Source: Actinomycetota bacterium
GTDB taxonomy: Bacteria > Actinomycetota > Actinomycetes > JACCUZ01
Length of the DNA: 53,854 nt
NCBI GenBank assembly: GCA_030841185.1
Contig: JAVEDB010000057.1
Location: 1 to 53,854, forward strand
Reading direction: 5' to 3'
The notes beneath the pieces are model-generated. The model was not told where the DNA came from. It was given only the letters and a program-made list of their open reading frames with translations, and made no database searches. Positions 1 through 8,010 of the stretch are shown here, piece by piece. The position numbers were made by a program, and so were the translations under genes. Numbering within the stretch: position 1 is the stretch's first letter; each line of letters begins with the position of its first letter.

Positions 1-55
1 GGGAGCCGGTCCCGTGCGATAGCCTTGCTCCCCGCGGTCGGCTCCGCCGTCCCGA

Positions 56-128
<73 letters not shown>

Positions 129-203
129 CCCCCTCGTCCACGGCCCCGAGGTCCCTCGCGGACAAGGGTCAAGGATCCGGGCCTATCGGCCGAGAGTGCT
201 TGC

Positions 204-371
204 ATGACCAACTACGACCTGTTGCTGCGAGCGTCCCGTACCAAGGAGACCCTGGCGGACCTGCTTGCGCTGGTCCCGGTCGGTGACGGGGTCGAGGATC
301 TGCGGACCAAGTCCGCTCTGCTGCGGATGCGCGCCGAGGAGCTGCGCGTCGCGGCCTGGCTCGCCGTCTAG
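204..371 (+). CDS. Small hypothetical protein, 55 aa
   Basis: This short frame begins with ATG and encodes MTNYDLLLRAS..., ending in ...AAWLAV. It has an even amphipathic composition with many Leu, Arg and Glu residues and is probably an all-helical soluble protein. There is no signal peptide and no membrane segment. A purine-rich stretch (CGAGAG) lies about 10 nt upstream of the ATG. It starts 75 nt downstream of tRNA-Asn and could share its transcript. I do not recognise a family. The third-position GC bias of the frame is the main argument that it is real, so this is a moderate call. Confidence 0.45.
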   Translation: MTNYDLLLRASRTKETLADLLALVPVGDGVEDLRTKSALLRMRAEELRVAAWLAV

Positions 372-552
372 AGCACCGCCCTCGCGGTACCGCGCTCGGC
401 GTACCGCAGTGATCGCGAGTTTGGGGAAGAAAGTCGAGCCGGTTCCATGATTTTCCCGCAACTCGCGATCATGTCGGCTGCCCGATCGTCGGGACGAGCC
501 TGTGGCGAACGGACAACGGCGCCGCTACCTGGCACCGGCTCGACCTCGCGCG

Positions 553-846
553 CTAGAGCCCTTCGGTCAGGACCAGGGCCAGGCAGAGGCCGGCGGCGCA
601 GACCAGCAGGGCCATCAGCAGGATCCACGGCCCGCGGGGGATGTCGCGGCGCGGACGTGACCGGGCCGCGCGCTGCTCACTCACGTCCTGGTCGATGTCC
701 CGGCCGACCGTCAGCCAGTCGCGCAGGTTCTCCTGCGCAGCCTCCTTGCTGACGAGATCCTCCGCGACGACTCGCTGTCGCACACCGAGGGACGCCTCGA
801 GCATGCCCAGTGCACGAAGTTCCTGCTCCTCGTGCGGCTCCGCCAT
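553..846 (-). CDS. Small C-terminally anchored membrane protein, 97 aa
   Basis: The chosen ATG gives MAEPHEEQELRALGMLEAS... and is preceded by GGAGGGGGG at ideal spacing. An upstream in-frame start exists but has no such site. Residues 1 to about 70 are charged and helical; a basic patch (RSRPRR) then leads into one hydrophobic segment, ILLMALLVCAAGLCLALVL, near the C-terminus. The topology suggests a tail-anchored protein with a cytoplasmic helical domain. It is divergent from the DUF5999 gene, with a palindrome between them. Function is unknown. Confidence 0.72.
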   Translation of the reverse strand: MAEPHEEQELRALGMLEASLGVRQRVVAEDLVSKEAAQENLRDWLTVGRDIDQDVSEQRAARSRPRRDIPRGPWILLMALLVCAAGLCLALVLTEGL

Positions 847-922
847 CGAACGCCCCCCTCCGCGGCCGCCTCTCAGGCCAGCCGCATTTCGCAGGGTAGC
901 CGAGCGCGGGGGGTCGGGTCGG

Positions 923-940
923 CACAAATGATCACTTGTG
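923..940. promoter_or_regulatory. 18-bp near-perfect palindrome between divergent genes
   Basis: The sequence CACAAaTGATCAcTTGTG matches its own reverse complement at 16 of 18 positions and is centred on TGATCA. It lies about 77 bp from the start of the membrane-protein gene on the minus strand and about 104 bp from the DUF5999 start. This is the position expected for an operator serving one or both genes. The binding protein is not known to me. Confidence 0.4.
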
Positions 941-1043
941 GAAGACAACCCGTTTGGCCTAGCGGACGTCAGTAGGTATCACCGGTGGCTTCCCGTCGCT
1001 CGAAAGGGTGCCTGCCCTATCGCAGGAGACAGAGGAGACGGCC

Positions 1044-1217
1044 ATGTGCACCCATCGACCCGCATGCCCGCCTGCGTCCGCGCCGGACCGTGACGCAGCC
1101 CGGGTGCTCAGCGGTCACGCCGAGCAGGGCTGGAGCCTGCTCTGCAACGGCGTCATCGCATTCGACGACGGCGGCGACCTCCTGCCCGACGGGCGGGCCG
1201 TCCCCCCGGCAGCCTGA
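1044..1217 (+). CDS. DUF5999 family protein, 57 aa
   Basis: The protein MCTHRPACPP... has the family pattern: an N-terminal Cys-x-His-x4-Cys element, then the block EQGWSLLCNGVIAFDDGG and a C-terminal LLPDGR. This family is common in actinomycetes as a stand-alone protein of 55 to 70 residues with no assigned role. The Cys/His residues suggest metal binding, which is inference. The ATG is preceded by GAGGAGAC about 6 nt upstream. A small hairpin follows the stop codon directly. The gene is divergent from a small membrane protein gene across a palindromic intergenic region. Confidence 0.85.
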   Translation: MCTHRPACPPASAPDRDAARVLSGHAEQGWSLLCNGVIAFDDGGDLLPDGRAVPPAA

Positions 1218-1235
1218 CGAGGCGTCGCCGCCTCG
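1218..1235 (+). terminator. Hairpin directly after the DUF5999 stop codon
   Basis: Perfect 7-bp arms CGAGGCG and CGCCTCG enclose the loop TCGC and begin at the first base after the stop codon. There is no T-tract, which is typical for actinomycete terminators. The rest of the gap to 1371 shows nothing else that I can recognise. Confidence 0.4.
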
Positions 1236-1371
1236 CTCACCGCTCGGCGGCGGCGTACGTCGCCGCGCTTAGGCCTGTCGTGCCGGCGGCACCGGCGGCC
1301 GCGCCGATGAGAAGGTGACGAATCATGCGCGCCTGTTCCCGCCCTGCCGGTGCCCATGCACGGCGATCAGG

Positions 1372-1989
1372 TCAGGGGCCGGAGGTCAGCACCTGCAGCC
1401 AGTGCAGGGTGAGGTCGCACGCCGGGGTGAGCCTCGCCAGCATCGGTGCCTCCGTCGTCTCCCACGTGAAGGTGACCTGATAGACCCGGTTGGCCCGCAG
1501 GGCGCGACCGAGGCACTGGTTGCGAGACCGGGACGTATAGATCGCGTAGGCCGGCACCTTCTTGGGCGACAGCTCGACCCTCGTGACGTTGAAGCCGGAT
1601 GTCATCCATTGCCCGATGTCGCCCTGGAAGACCGACGGGGTGACGCTGCCGGTGAACCGGCCGGCCTGCAGCGTGACGTCGATGTCGAACGAGCGATCAA
1701 CGCCACGGACGCTGCACAGTTGCAGGGAGGAGACGCCGGTCAAGGCGCCCGACACACCACCAGAGGCGGGCAGCGTTTCGAACTGCCGCTGCACTGACTC
1801 CAGTTTCGTCTTTCCCAAGGGTTCCGCGAACGGCTTGCAGTTCAGCGGGCGAATAGCCTGTGTTGTCCCGCTTGTGCCTGACGTGTTGCTCGACGTGGGG
1901 CCCCGCTTGGACTGGTCCCCCTCACACCCGGCCGTCAGAAAGCTGCCGACCAGGAGTACGGCGAGAACCAGACAACGCAATCGAACCAT
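1372..1989 (-). CDS. Putative lipoprotein, 205 aa
   Basis: A lipoprotein signal peptide is visible: a short basic start (MVRLR), a hydrophobic stretch and the lipobox LTAGC with the lipidated Cys at residue 22. A Ser/Thr/Gly-rich linker follows (about residues 28-45), then a globular extracytoplasmic domain with four further Cys residues (in LNCKPF, LCSVRG, NQCLGR and PACDL) that could form two disulfides. The domain is rich in beta-prone sequence. No enzyme motif is seen and I do not recognise the family. The gene stands alone, divergent from the PP-loop gene at 2140. It is probably a cell-surface binding or structural lipoprotein. Confidence 0.8.
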   Translation of the reverse strand: MVRLRCLVLAVLLVGSFLTAGCEGDQSKRGPTSSNTSGTSGTTQAIRPLNCKPFAEPLGKTKLESVQRQFETLPASGGVSGALTGVSSLQLCSVRGVDRSFDIDVTLQAGRFTGSVTPSVFQGDIGQWMTSGFNVTRVELSPKKVPAYAIYTSRSRNQCLGRALRANRVYQVTFTWETTEAPMLARLTPACDLTLHWLQVLTSGP

Positions 1990-2139
1990 CGGGCTGTGTA
2001 CCGGTACCTTCGTCGTGCGTCGTCGGTCAGATCTCGTTCTTCATGGCAACGATGATCATGGCTGTGCCGCGGTTGGCGGCGCAGGCCTCATAACGGTAAG
2101 CGGTCCCGCGAGCGGCTCGCACAGAAATGGATCGGAACC

Positions 2140-3438
2140 ATGCGGTTGGCCCGAGGTCGCCCGACCAGCGACGCTGCCGCCGTCTCTTCGCGGGCGCGGG
2201 TCGTGACCGGACCCGTCGTGGCCGATCGTGGTCTCGTCGCGGTGAGCGGTTCAGTCAGCTGGGACGACGCAGCCAAGGATGAGCTCTATGTCGCCGTCGA
2301 GGCTCGACACGGCCGGCTGCTGGGAGCTTCTCCCGAGAGCCTGCTCCTCGGCGTACTGCCCGCCGCCTCGTCGCGCGGCACCGCGGCCATCCAGGTCGAC
2401 AAACCCGTAGACCCCCTCCTCCTGGACGGCCTGGAGGTCATCCAGGAGTACCACCGGATCTGGTACGGGCTCCCGCCGGTCGCCGTGGAGGCGACGCCGG
2501 CTCGGGCCGCCGTCGCCGGTCCGAGGGGGACCGGTCTCTTCATGTCCGGGGGAGTCGACTCGATGGCCTCCCTGTGGAGGAACCTGCGGCGTTATCCCGT
2601 CGGCCACCCAGGCCGGGTGACGTATGCGCTCTTCGTGGACTTCGTCGGGCCGGCACATCTGGCCGACCTCGACGGGCAGCACCGACGTGCGACGACGCAG
2701 CGGGCCGGGTGGCTGACCGGGGCGATGGCAGAGATGGGGGTCACGCTCGTCCCCGTCGTGACGAACTTCCGCGTGCTCGACGGTTACGAGTTCGGGACGG
2801 ACTGGACCCGTCATTCCCACGGGACCCTGTTGGCTGCGGTAGCCCATGCGTTCGGCCCTGCGCTGTCCCGGGTCCTGATCGCTTCTTCCTATTGGGCCGG
2901 TCGCCTGGAACCGTGGGGGTCGCATCCGCTCACGGATCCCCGCGCGAGCACGTCGTCGATGACGATCACGCATGACAACGAGCAAGCCCGGCGGCTGGAC
3001 AAGCTGCGCCAGCTGGTGGACTGGCCCGCGGGGCTGGCCCTTCTCGACGTCTGTAGCTTCTGGCGCGAGCGAGAGCGGCCGGACGTCAACTGCGGCCGGT
3101 GCGAGAAGTGTCAGCGGACGATGGCGTCGCTGGTCGCTGTGGGTGTCGAGCCCTCGGGCCTCGCGTCGTTCGCCGGTCTGGACGTGTCGCCGGGCACGAT
3201 CGCCGCGATCAACCGGCTCGGCAGCAACGGCTTGCGCGGCGCCTGGGGAGACATCCAGGATCAGCTGCCGGCCGAGCGCCATGCTCTGCGCCGAGCGGTC
3301 GCCCTGCTCCTGGCCAGGGACCGCGTGGCGACGCCGCTCCAGCGGCGGCTGGGCCGGCGGGCGCTGGCCGTCGCCAAGTACGTACGCGGTCGAACGGTGG
3401 CTCAACGCGCCGGCCGACGGGGAGTGCAAGATCGCTAG
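2140..3438 (+). CDS. PP-loop ATP pyrophosphatase-like protein with C-terminal Cys cluster (QueC-like), 432 aa
   Basis: A classic N-type PP-loop SGGVDS lies at about residues 136-141 (LFMSGGVDSMASL), so the protein probably adenylates a carboxylate or amide-type substrate. Near residues 318-324 the motif NCGRCEKCQRTM gives C-x2-C-x2-C. This is the same kind of zinc-binding cluster placed after the PP-loop domain in 7-cyano-7-deazaguanine synthase (QueC) and in QueC-like proteins of sugar and glycan loci. The N-terminal ~110 residues are extra and beta-rich, and the C-terminal ~70 residues are Arg-rich helices. No queD, queE or glycosyltransferase genes are near, so QueC function is not supported by context. 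A 13-bp palindrome (GCGAGC, one base, GCTCGC) lies 20 bp before the start. The start codon is uncertain. Confidence 0.7.
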   Translation: MRLARGRPTSDAAAVSSRARVVTGPVVADRGLVAVSGSVSWDDAAKDELYVAVEARHGRLLGASPESLLLGVLPAASSRGTAAIQVDKPVDPLLLDGLEVIQEYHRIWYGLPPVAVEATPARAAVAGPRGTGLFMSGGVDSMASLWRNLRRYPVGHPGRVTYALFVDFVGPAHLADLDGQHRRATTQRAGWLTGAMAEMGVTLVPVVTNFRVLDGYEFGTDWTRHSHGTLLAAVAHAFGPALSRVLIASSYWAGRLEPWGSHPLTDPRASTSSMTITHDNEQARRLDKLRQLVDWPAGLALLDVCSFWRERERPDVNCGRCEKCQRTMASLVAVGVEPSGLASFAGLDVSPGTIAAINRLGSNGLRGAWGDIQDQLPAERHALRRAVALLLARDRVATPLQRRLGRRALAVAKYVRGRTVAQRAGRRGVQDR

Positions 3439-3570
3439 CGGAGGGTGACGCCGCTCACCCCGATGGGGGCTGTGCCACCTGGCGCGCGGCATCGCACTCT
3501 CGTCAGAGACGCCGCGCTGGCCCAAGGGGGACGTGGACGGCGCGGCGTCGTCCACGGTCTGCGGCGGCCG

Positions 3571-3602
3571 GGCCCGCGGGGGCGCGGGCGCCCCCGCGGG
3601 CC
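3571..3602 (+). terminator. Very strong GC hairpin after the PP-loop gene
   Basis: Perfect 14-bp arms (GGCCCGCGGGGGCG and its complement) enclose the 4-base loop CGGG. The hairpin lies about 130 bp after the PP-loop gene stop and has no T-tract. The surrounding gap 3439-3765 has no convincing gene. It does hold three copies of a short AAGGGGGACG-like block near 3522, 3618 and 3751, the last of which acts as the ribosome binding region of the next gene. Confidence 0.55.
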
Positions 3603-3765
3603 GGCCTGGCCCGTTCCTCCCAAGGGGGGACGTGGGACGACGGGCCTGGAGACAGGTGTAGTCCGTCGACGCGGTCGTGACTACCCTTCGGGGCGGTTCA
3701 GTTACTGGTCGTTTGAGCTGCTCCTTCTCGGCGTATCCTCGCTGTCTAGCAAGGGGGACGGCCGG

Positions 3766-4230
3766 ATGCGGACGCTCACGGGGATTGCGGTCGTGCTGCT
3801 CGTTGCCGGTTGTAGTGGTGGCGGATCCGCATCCACTCAGCAAGCCGGCGGGCCCAGTTCGGGTGCCACAGCGCCGGTCACCCCGTCTCCGAGCGTGACG
3901 GCGTCGCCGACCCCGACCGTCATCTCGACCGTCGCCGCGTGCCGAAATGCCCGGTACGTCGTGGGCGTCGCGCAGTCGTACCTGAAGCGCTGGAACCCGA
4001 ACACCGACCCCTTCGACCACACCCTCGCCGACAATCTGGGTGACGCCGGTGCTGCCCTCGCGAGTTTCGCGACCACTGCGGGAGCCTCTGGCGCGCCCAT
4101 CCGGAATGTGGCGAACTCGCTGATCGTGCTCAGCACCGCCATGCACGGCACGGACCGGGCGAGCGTCTTGCGAGCTCGGCAAGCGGCCGGTTCCGCCCTC
4201 GCGCACCTGACAGCCGGCTGCACCGCCTAG
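3766..4230 (+). CDS. Small putative lipoprotein, 154 aa
   Basis: The start MRTLTGIAVVLLVAGC has a short hydrophobic core and the lipobox LVAGC with the lipidated Cys at residue 16. A low-complexity linker rich in Gly, Ser, Thr and Pro spans about residues 17-55 (TPSPSVTASPTPT). The mature domain of roughly 95 residues is helical and contains two Cys residues, AACRNA and TAGCTA, that could pair. The ATG is preceded by AAGGGGGAC at good spacing, which decides the start over longer in-frame possibilities. No enzymatic motif is seen. It is probably anchored on the outer face of the membrane; function unknown. A hairpin terminator follows at 4284. Confidence 0.78.
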   Translation: MRTLTGIAVVLLVAGCSGGGSASTQQAGGPSSGATAPVTPSPSVTASPTPTVISTVAACRNARYVVGVAQSYLKRWNPNTDPFDHTLADNLGDAGAALASFATTAGASGAPIRNVANSLIVLSTAMHGTDRASVLRARQAAGSALAHLTAGCTA

Positions 4231-4283
4231 AGGCGTCTGGCCAGAATCCTTCGGCCCTGGTGGCCGGGAGCAGGCTGCGCGCA

Positions 4284-4308
4284 ACGGGGTCACGACGGGT
4301 GACCCCGT
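4284..4308 (+). terminator. Hairpin terminator after lipoprotein gene
   Basis: Perfect 10-bp arms ACGGGGTCAC and GTGACCCCGT enclose the loop GACGG, and four more pairs can form outside a single bulged A. It is 53 bp after the stop codon of the lipoprotein gene and before the next small gene. Confidence 0.6.
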
Positions 4309-4458
4309 GCGCCCAGGGGGTCTTACCTGCCAGCGATGCCGCTCGTCGTACGCCGTCGTCACTCGTTCGGGCCTCCAATCGCCGCTCCGGCAGGTCGATG
4401 ATTCGGTCATGGCATCCCGTGGATGGGCCCCTTGATCGACGACGGGCAGGATTGCTGG

Positions 4459-4629
4459 ATGACCCCCGATGAGGCCGCCGTGTACACCAGGACCGGCGGC
4501 CTTGCGGTCACCCGTGCCCTGCTCGTTCGCGAGCTCACCGGAGTCCGGATCCCCGCGGGCGGAGTCACCGATTGCCTGATGGCCAAGGCCGACCTGGACC
4601 GATGGATGGCGCGGCGTCAGCCAGTGTGA
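4459..4629 (+). CDS. Small helix-turn-helix (excisionase-like) protein, 56 aa
   Basis: The protein MTPDEAAVYTRTGG... ends with KADLDRWMARR. The pattern TPDEAA-Y followed by a C-terminal DLDRW resembles the short HTH_17/excisionase-type DNA-binding domains, in which a helix-turn-helix is followed by a wing and the phrase 'xDLDxWL'. There is nothing phage-like nearby, so it is more likely a small regulator than a true excisionase. A GGGCAGG element precedes the ATG by about 8 nt; an upstream in-frame ATG at 4423 would add 12 residues. Assignment rests on motif similarity only. Confidence 0.5.
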   Translation: MTPDEAAVYTRTGGLAVTRALLVRELTGVRIPAGGVTDCLMAKADLDRWMARRQPV

Positions 4630-4676
4630 CGGCCCACTCCGTGTGGTGAAGTAGCCCTTCAACGAAGGGCAGGTCA

Positions 4677-5420
4677 ATGTCCAGCGCGCAGTTGTACGAC
4701 ACCATCGGGGCCACCTACACCGTCACCCGGCGCACTGAACCGCGCATCGCTAGGCAGATCTGGGCTGCGCTCGGCGACGCCCGGACCGTACTGAACGTCG
4801 GGGCGGGCACCGGGTCTTACGAGCCCCCCGACCGCAACGTCCTGGCGGTAGAACCATCGGCGCTCATGCGTTTGCAGCGCCTCCCGGAGGCGGCGCCGTG
4901 CGTGGCTGGATCTGCCGAGCACTTGCCGTTCGATGACCAGTCCTTCGACGCCGCGATGGCTGTGTGCACCGTCCATCACTGGCAGGACCCGATCGCCGGG
5001 CTGCGCGAGATGCGGCGCGTCGCCCGCCGCGTGGTGGTGTTCCTCTTCGACACCAGTGACCCCAGCCAGTTCTGGCTGACTCGTGACTACGTCCCGGAGT
5101 TCGCTGCCTTGCGAGCCGTCAAGGTCTTGGCATCGCTGGGCGAACTGGCTGGCGCTATCGGAGCCAGGATGGAACCGGTGCCCATTCCGTGGGATTGCGC
5201 TGATGGCTTCTTCGAGGCCTACTGGCGCCGGCCCGAGGCATACCTGGACGAGAATGTCCGTCGCGGAGTGTCGGTCTGGACGAGCCTCGGGCCCGACGCG
5301 GAGCAGAGGGCAGTGCACAGCCTCCGTGACGACCTCGCCTCAGGTCGGTGGGCCGAACGCAACCGCGACCTCATCGACCTCGAGGCGGCGGAGCTTGGCG
5401 CGCGGCTGCTCATCGCCTGA
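4677..5420 (+). CDS. Class I SAM-dependent methyltransferase, 247 aa
   Basis: Motif I (VLNVGAGTGSYE, about residues 38-49) binds S-adenosylmethionine. An acidic residue follows (LAVEPS), then AEHLPFDDQSFDAAMAV, the motif II/III region typical of Methyltransf_11 proteins, and CTVHHWQDPIAGLREMRRVAR. The length is normal for a small-molecule methyltransferase of the UbiE/BioC type. The phrase VHHWQDP is common in actinomycete members of unknown substrate. The ATG is preceded by GAAGGGCAGG. It stands alone between a small HTH gene and a tRNA on the opposite strand, so context does not reveal the substrate. Confidence 0.88.
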   Translation: MSSAQLYDTIGATYTVTRRTEPRIARQIWAALGDARTVLNVGAGTGSYEPPDRNVLAVEPSALMRLQRLPEAAPCVAGSAEHLPFDDQSFDAAMAVCTVHHWQDPIAGLREMRRVARRVVVFLFDTSDPSQFWLTRDYVPEFAALRAVKVLASLGELAGAIGARMEPVPIPWDCADGFFEAYWRRPEAYLDENVRRGVSVWTSLGPDAEQRAVHSLRDDLASGRWAERNRDLIDLEAAELGARLLIA

Positions 5421-5428
5421 CTAACGGG

Positions 5429-5502
5429 TGGGGCGGGTGGGACTCGAACCCACGACCCAAGGATTATGAGTCCTCTGCTCTAACCGGCTGAGCTACCGCC
5501 CC
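5429..5502 (-). tRNA. tRNA with anticodon CAT (elongator Met or Ile2)
   Basis: Read on the minus strand, the acceptor stem GGGGCGG pairs with CCGCCCC, the anticodon loop is CTCATAA and the T-arm contains GGTTCGAGTCC. The discriminator is A and no CCA is encoded. The first pair is G-C, so it is not the initiator tRNA. CAT can be elongator methionine or lysidine-modified isoleucine. I cannot settle this by eye. Confidence 0.93.
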
Positions 5503-5784
5503 GATGGCATCGAGCCAAGCCGGGTCCGCGGCCACGGACGATACCGCAGCGGAAAATGGCGCCGAGCAGCGTCGGGAGGCGTCAACCTGGCAGCGGCCCG
5601 CCCCGGAGCCTGCGGAATCCGTCGCCGTTTCCGGCCGCGACCCACCGGATCGGGCCCTGTCACCCCAGAAGGATCGCGAGGTCACCCGTCGTAACCGATC
5701 GACCTTCCCAGCACGATTTTCCGGAGTTACGATTCGCTCGCGTTGCAGCAGCCGGCGCCGTTCTCCCCCCCGGATTGGCGGCCA

Positions 5785-6174
5785 ATGATCACTGTCCCGC
5801 AGCCGACCAAGGTCGGTGGGCACACCGTCGTCGACGTCTCCGGCGAGGTAGACATGTCGTGCGCGAGCGACATGCGCGACACCCTGTTGGCCCTGGTCAA
5901 CCGAGGCGTGGAAAGCCTTGTCGTGGACCTGCGAACGGTCACCTTCATCGACTCGACCGGCGTCGGCAGCCTGCTGAGGATCTTCCACCGGCAGACCCTG
6001 CTCGGCGGCGCCGTTCACTTCGTCGCCGACCAGTCAGCGGTCTTGCGGGTGTTCGAGGTCATGCAGCTCACCCGTCGGCTGCATCTCGTCGGCAGCCTGG
6101 CCGAGGTTGACGCGTGCTGTCCTCAGCTGTTCGGCGCCCGGGTGATCAAGCTCCCGGTGCCGTCGGCACGGTAG
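5785..6174 (+). CDS. STAS-domain anti-sigma factor antagonist, 129 aa
   Basis: A single STAS domain spans the protein. VVDVSGEVDMSCA forms the first strands and VVDLRTVTFIDSTGVGSLL carries the conserved serine (about residue 57, in DSTG), whose phosphorylation by an RsbW-type kinase switches binding off. It is expected to bind a cognate anti-sigma factor in the cytoplasm. The ATG at 5785 was chosen over a TTG 42 nt upstream, which has no ribosome binding site. No kinase or sigma factor is adjacent, but two HATPase proteins (22673 and 24067) and a SpoIIE phosphatase (52113) elsewhere in the window could be partners. The gap from the tRNA to this gene shows no other feature. Confidence 0.88.
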   Translation: MITVPQPTKVGGHTVVDVSGEVDMSCASDMRDTLLALVNRGVESLVVDLRTVTFIDSTGVGSLLRIFHRQTLLGGAVHFVADQSAVLRVFEVMQLTRRLHLVGSLAEVDACCPQLFGARVIKLPVPSAR

Positions 6175-6252
6175 ACCCGGATCCGCCCGATTTCCCGGAT
6201 CGCGGCCCCGTGGTCAGGCGATCCCCCTACTCTGACGCCTAGAGGGGGCCGC

Positions 6253-6849
6253 ATGTCCATACGTGAGGAATCCGGGGTCGCAGTAGCGACGCCGGACATC
6301 ATCGTCATCTCGAGTCGACCGTCCGTATCTGGACCACCCGTCGCGACGGTGACGACGCGTGGCCCACGCTGGCCGCGCCACGTGATCGCCCTCGTCATCG
6401 CCGCGGTTGTCCTGGGCGTCGGCGCGCTGGCCATCTCGCGCTTGGGCAGCGGCCACGACGTTGCCCAGCCCGCTGCCGGCAAACCTGCCGCAGTCAAGCC
6501 CGCGGCCGTCCCAGCCGCACTCGCGCTCTCGGTCGTTGCGCCGGTGAACGTCGTCGCAGGGAAGGCCGTGCAGATCCCGGTGACCTACACCGACGGGAGC
6601 GGTGTCTTCAGTGGCACCTCGGAGGACTGGGGCGACGGCGTCGGCACCAGCTCGCTGAAGCAGAGCGCGTGCTTCGCGACGCCCGTCGCAGCACCGGCCC
6701 TGCACAGCACATACATGTTGCGCCACACCTGGGCCAAGCCCGGGACCTACCCGCTCACCCTCGAAGTGGTGTCCTACTCGTGCCGGGGGACCACCCTGGC
6801 CGAGGAGCGCGTCACGAAGACGATCATGGTCACGGTTTCTGCTCCCTGA
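6253..6849 (+). CDS. Membrane-anchored protein with PKD-like extracellular domain, 198 aa
   Basis: Residues 1-40 are cytoplasmic. A single membrane segment lies near residues 43-61 (VIALVIAAVVLGVGALAI), followed by an Ala/Pro/Lys linker (GKPAAVKPAAVPAA). The outer domain ends with the pattern EDWGDG...LRHTWAKPGTYPLTLEV, which is the signature of PKD/Ig-like folds (WGDG, then H-T-W/Y-x-x-PGTY-x-x-T). Three Cys residues are in the domain. AGAGGGGGCCGC precedes the ATG. It probably mediates protein or carbohydrate contacts at the cell surface. Its 3' end overlaps that of the convergent gene at 6830 by 20 bp. Confidence 0.75.
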   Translation: MSIREESGVAVATPDIIVISSRPSVSGPPVATVTTRGPRWPRHVIALVIAAVVLGVGALAISRLGSGHDVAQPAAGKPAAVKPAAVPAALALSVVAPVNVVAGKAVQIPVTYTDGSGVFSGTSEDWGDGVGTSSLKQSACFATPVAAPALHSTYMLRHTWAKPGTYPLTLEVVSYSCRGTTLAEERVTKTIMVTVSAP

Positions 6850-7285
6850 ACACGAACGGCTTCGGCGGGGCGGACAGCGACGCACGGGGACAATTTGCGA
6901 GGTCGAGCCCACCGAAGCCGAGAGCCTCGTCGCACAGGGTCGTGACCGTCCATCCCTGCTCGTTGCCGAACTTGGTGACGGTCACCCGGTAGATCGTGAT
7001 CTCGTACCGCGTCGGCGTGCCGTAGGCCACCTGGACCGTGCCGATGAGCTCGGCCCCGCCCGGGGTTCCGTAGCTCTCCCAGGCGCGGTCGTACCGACTC
7101 CACAGCGAAGGCTCGGACTGCCACACCCCCCCGTTCTGGACGTCACGGAGTGCCAATTCGACGAGGATCGCCCGCGTCGACTCCTCGGGAATGATCGCCG
7201 CCGGCCTGATGACCTCGGTGACAACACCCTCGTCGTACGCCTCTGCCATCAGTAGCTCAGAGTCGTGCACGGGTGGGAGCCCCAT
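6830..7285 (-). CDS. Hypothetical protein, 151 aa
   Basis: A soluble protein of mixed alpha/beta character with a central phrase ESYGTPGGAELIGTVQVAYGTPTRYEIT and a C-terminal FVFREQKP. No signal peptide or membrane segment is seen. Two Cys residues occur late in the chain (TTLCDE and LANCPR). An internal ATG at 7249 would give a 139-residue protein; neither start has a clear ribosome binding site, so the N-terminus is uncertain. It overlaps tail-to-tail with the PKD-like membrane protein gene. I do not recognise the family. Strong codon bias supports expression as a protein. Confidence 0.65.
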   Translation of the reverse strand: MGLPPVHDSELLMAEAYDEGVVTEVIRPAAIIPEESTRAILVELALRDVQNGGVWQSEPSLWSRYDRAWESYGTPGGAELIGTVQVAYGTPTRYEITIYRVTVTKFGNEQGWTVTTLCDEALGFGGLDLANCPRASLSAPPKPFVFREQKP

Positions 7286-7484
7286 TTCGTCGTCGTCAGC
7301 CGGCCGTTGCTTCCTTCCTATCGGCGCAGTTCCGGGCAGACTTCACGATTCGGACGACCCGAAACACCAGGGGCCACTGGTGCCGGTGGTGCCCCTGTGC
7401 CATGATGGGCCTGCACGACGAGCGTGGGTCCGGCATCGCGAGGCCGCTGGGGAAGGCGTACCTCGCGCCTGCAAGGAGGATCCG

Positions 7485-7982
7485 GTGACGACTCGTGGTG
7501 TTGTCTATGTCCACGCCACCCCGTCAGCGCTGTGCCCGCACGTCGAATGGGCGATCAGCAGCGTGCTGGGCGGGCGGGTGAGCCTCGAGTGGACCCCTCA
7601 GCCCGCCGCGCCGGGCACACTGCGCGCGGAGCTCTCGTGGCAGGGCGAGCCGGGCTCCGCCGCGAGCATTGCCTCCGCCCTGCGGGACTGGCACCTGCTG
7701 CGCTTCGAGGTCACCGAAGAGCCCACCGCGTCATCTGAGGGGGCCCGCTACTCATGCACCCCCGAGCTGGGGCTGTTCGCCGCGACGACGGGGCTGCACG
7801 GAGACCTCATGGTGCGCGAGGACAGGATCCGGGCCGCTCTCGCCCGCGCGGCCAGCGATCCGAGCACGTCGGTGCAGAAGGAGCTCGCAGACCTGCTCGG
7901 CACCCGCTGGGACGAGGAGCTGGAGCCGTTCCGGTACGCCGGGGAAGGCGCCCCCGTCCGCTGGCTGCACCAGGTGGTCTGA
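7485..7982 (+). CDS. DUF3145 family protein, 165 aa
   Basis: The sequence begins MTTRGVVYVH and contains ALCPHVEWA, SWQGEPG, LRFEVTEEP and the closing WDEELEPFRYAGEGAPVRWL, all hallmarks of the actinomycete-specific DUF3145 family, at full family length. The GTG start is preceded by AAGGAGGATCC, a near-perfect ribosome binding site, which decides the start clearly. In many actinomycetes this family is encoded next to accD/fabF, as here (the accD stop is 28 bp away, convergent). A role connected with lipid metabolism is therefore often suspected, but no activity is known to me. Confidence 0.92.
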   Translation: MTTRGVVYVHATPSALCPHVEWAISSVLGGRVSLEWTPQPAAPGTLRAELSWQGEPGSAASIASALRDWHLLRFEVTEEPTASSEGARYSCTPELGLFAATTGLHGDLMVREDRIRAALARAASDPSTSVQKELADLLGTRWDEELEPFRYAGEGAPVRWLHQVV

Positions 7983-8010
7983 CCCGCCGAGCAGCCCGGG
8001 CGTTCTCGCC

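Noticed and set aside
2108-2120. Palindrome GCGAGC-G-GCTCGC before the PP-loop gene
   Set aside because: Perfect but short and made only of common GC-rich words; expected by chance at this GC content.
4459-4629. Excisionase of an integrated element
   Set aside because: No integrase, attachment site or other phage or mobile gene is nearby, so it is kept only as a small HTH protein. The tRNA genes have no repeated 3' ends within the window.
2251-4677. Minus-strand open frame of about 800 codons opposite the PP-loop and lipoprotein genes
   Set aside because: It covers several convincing genes and a strong hairpin; composition is that of antisense high-GC DNA.
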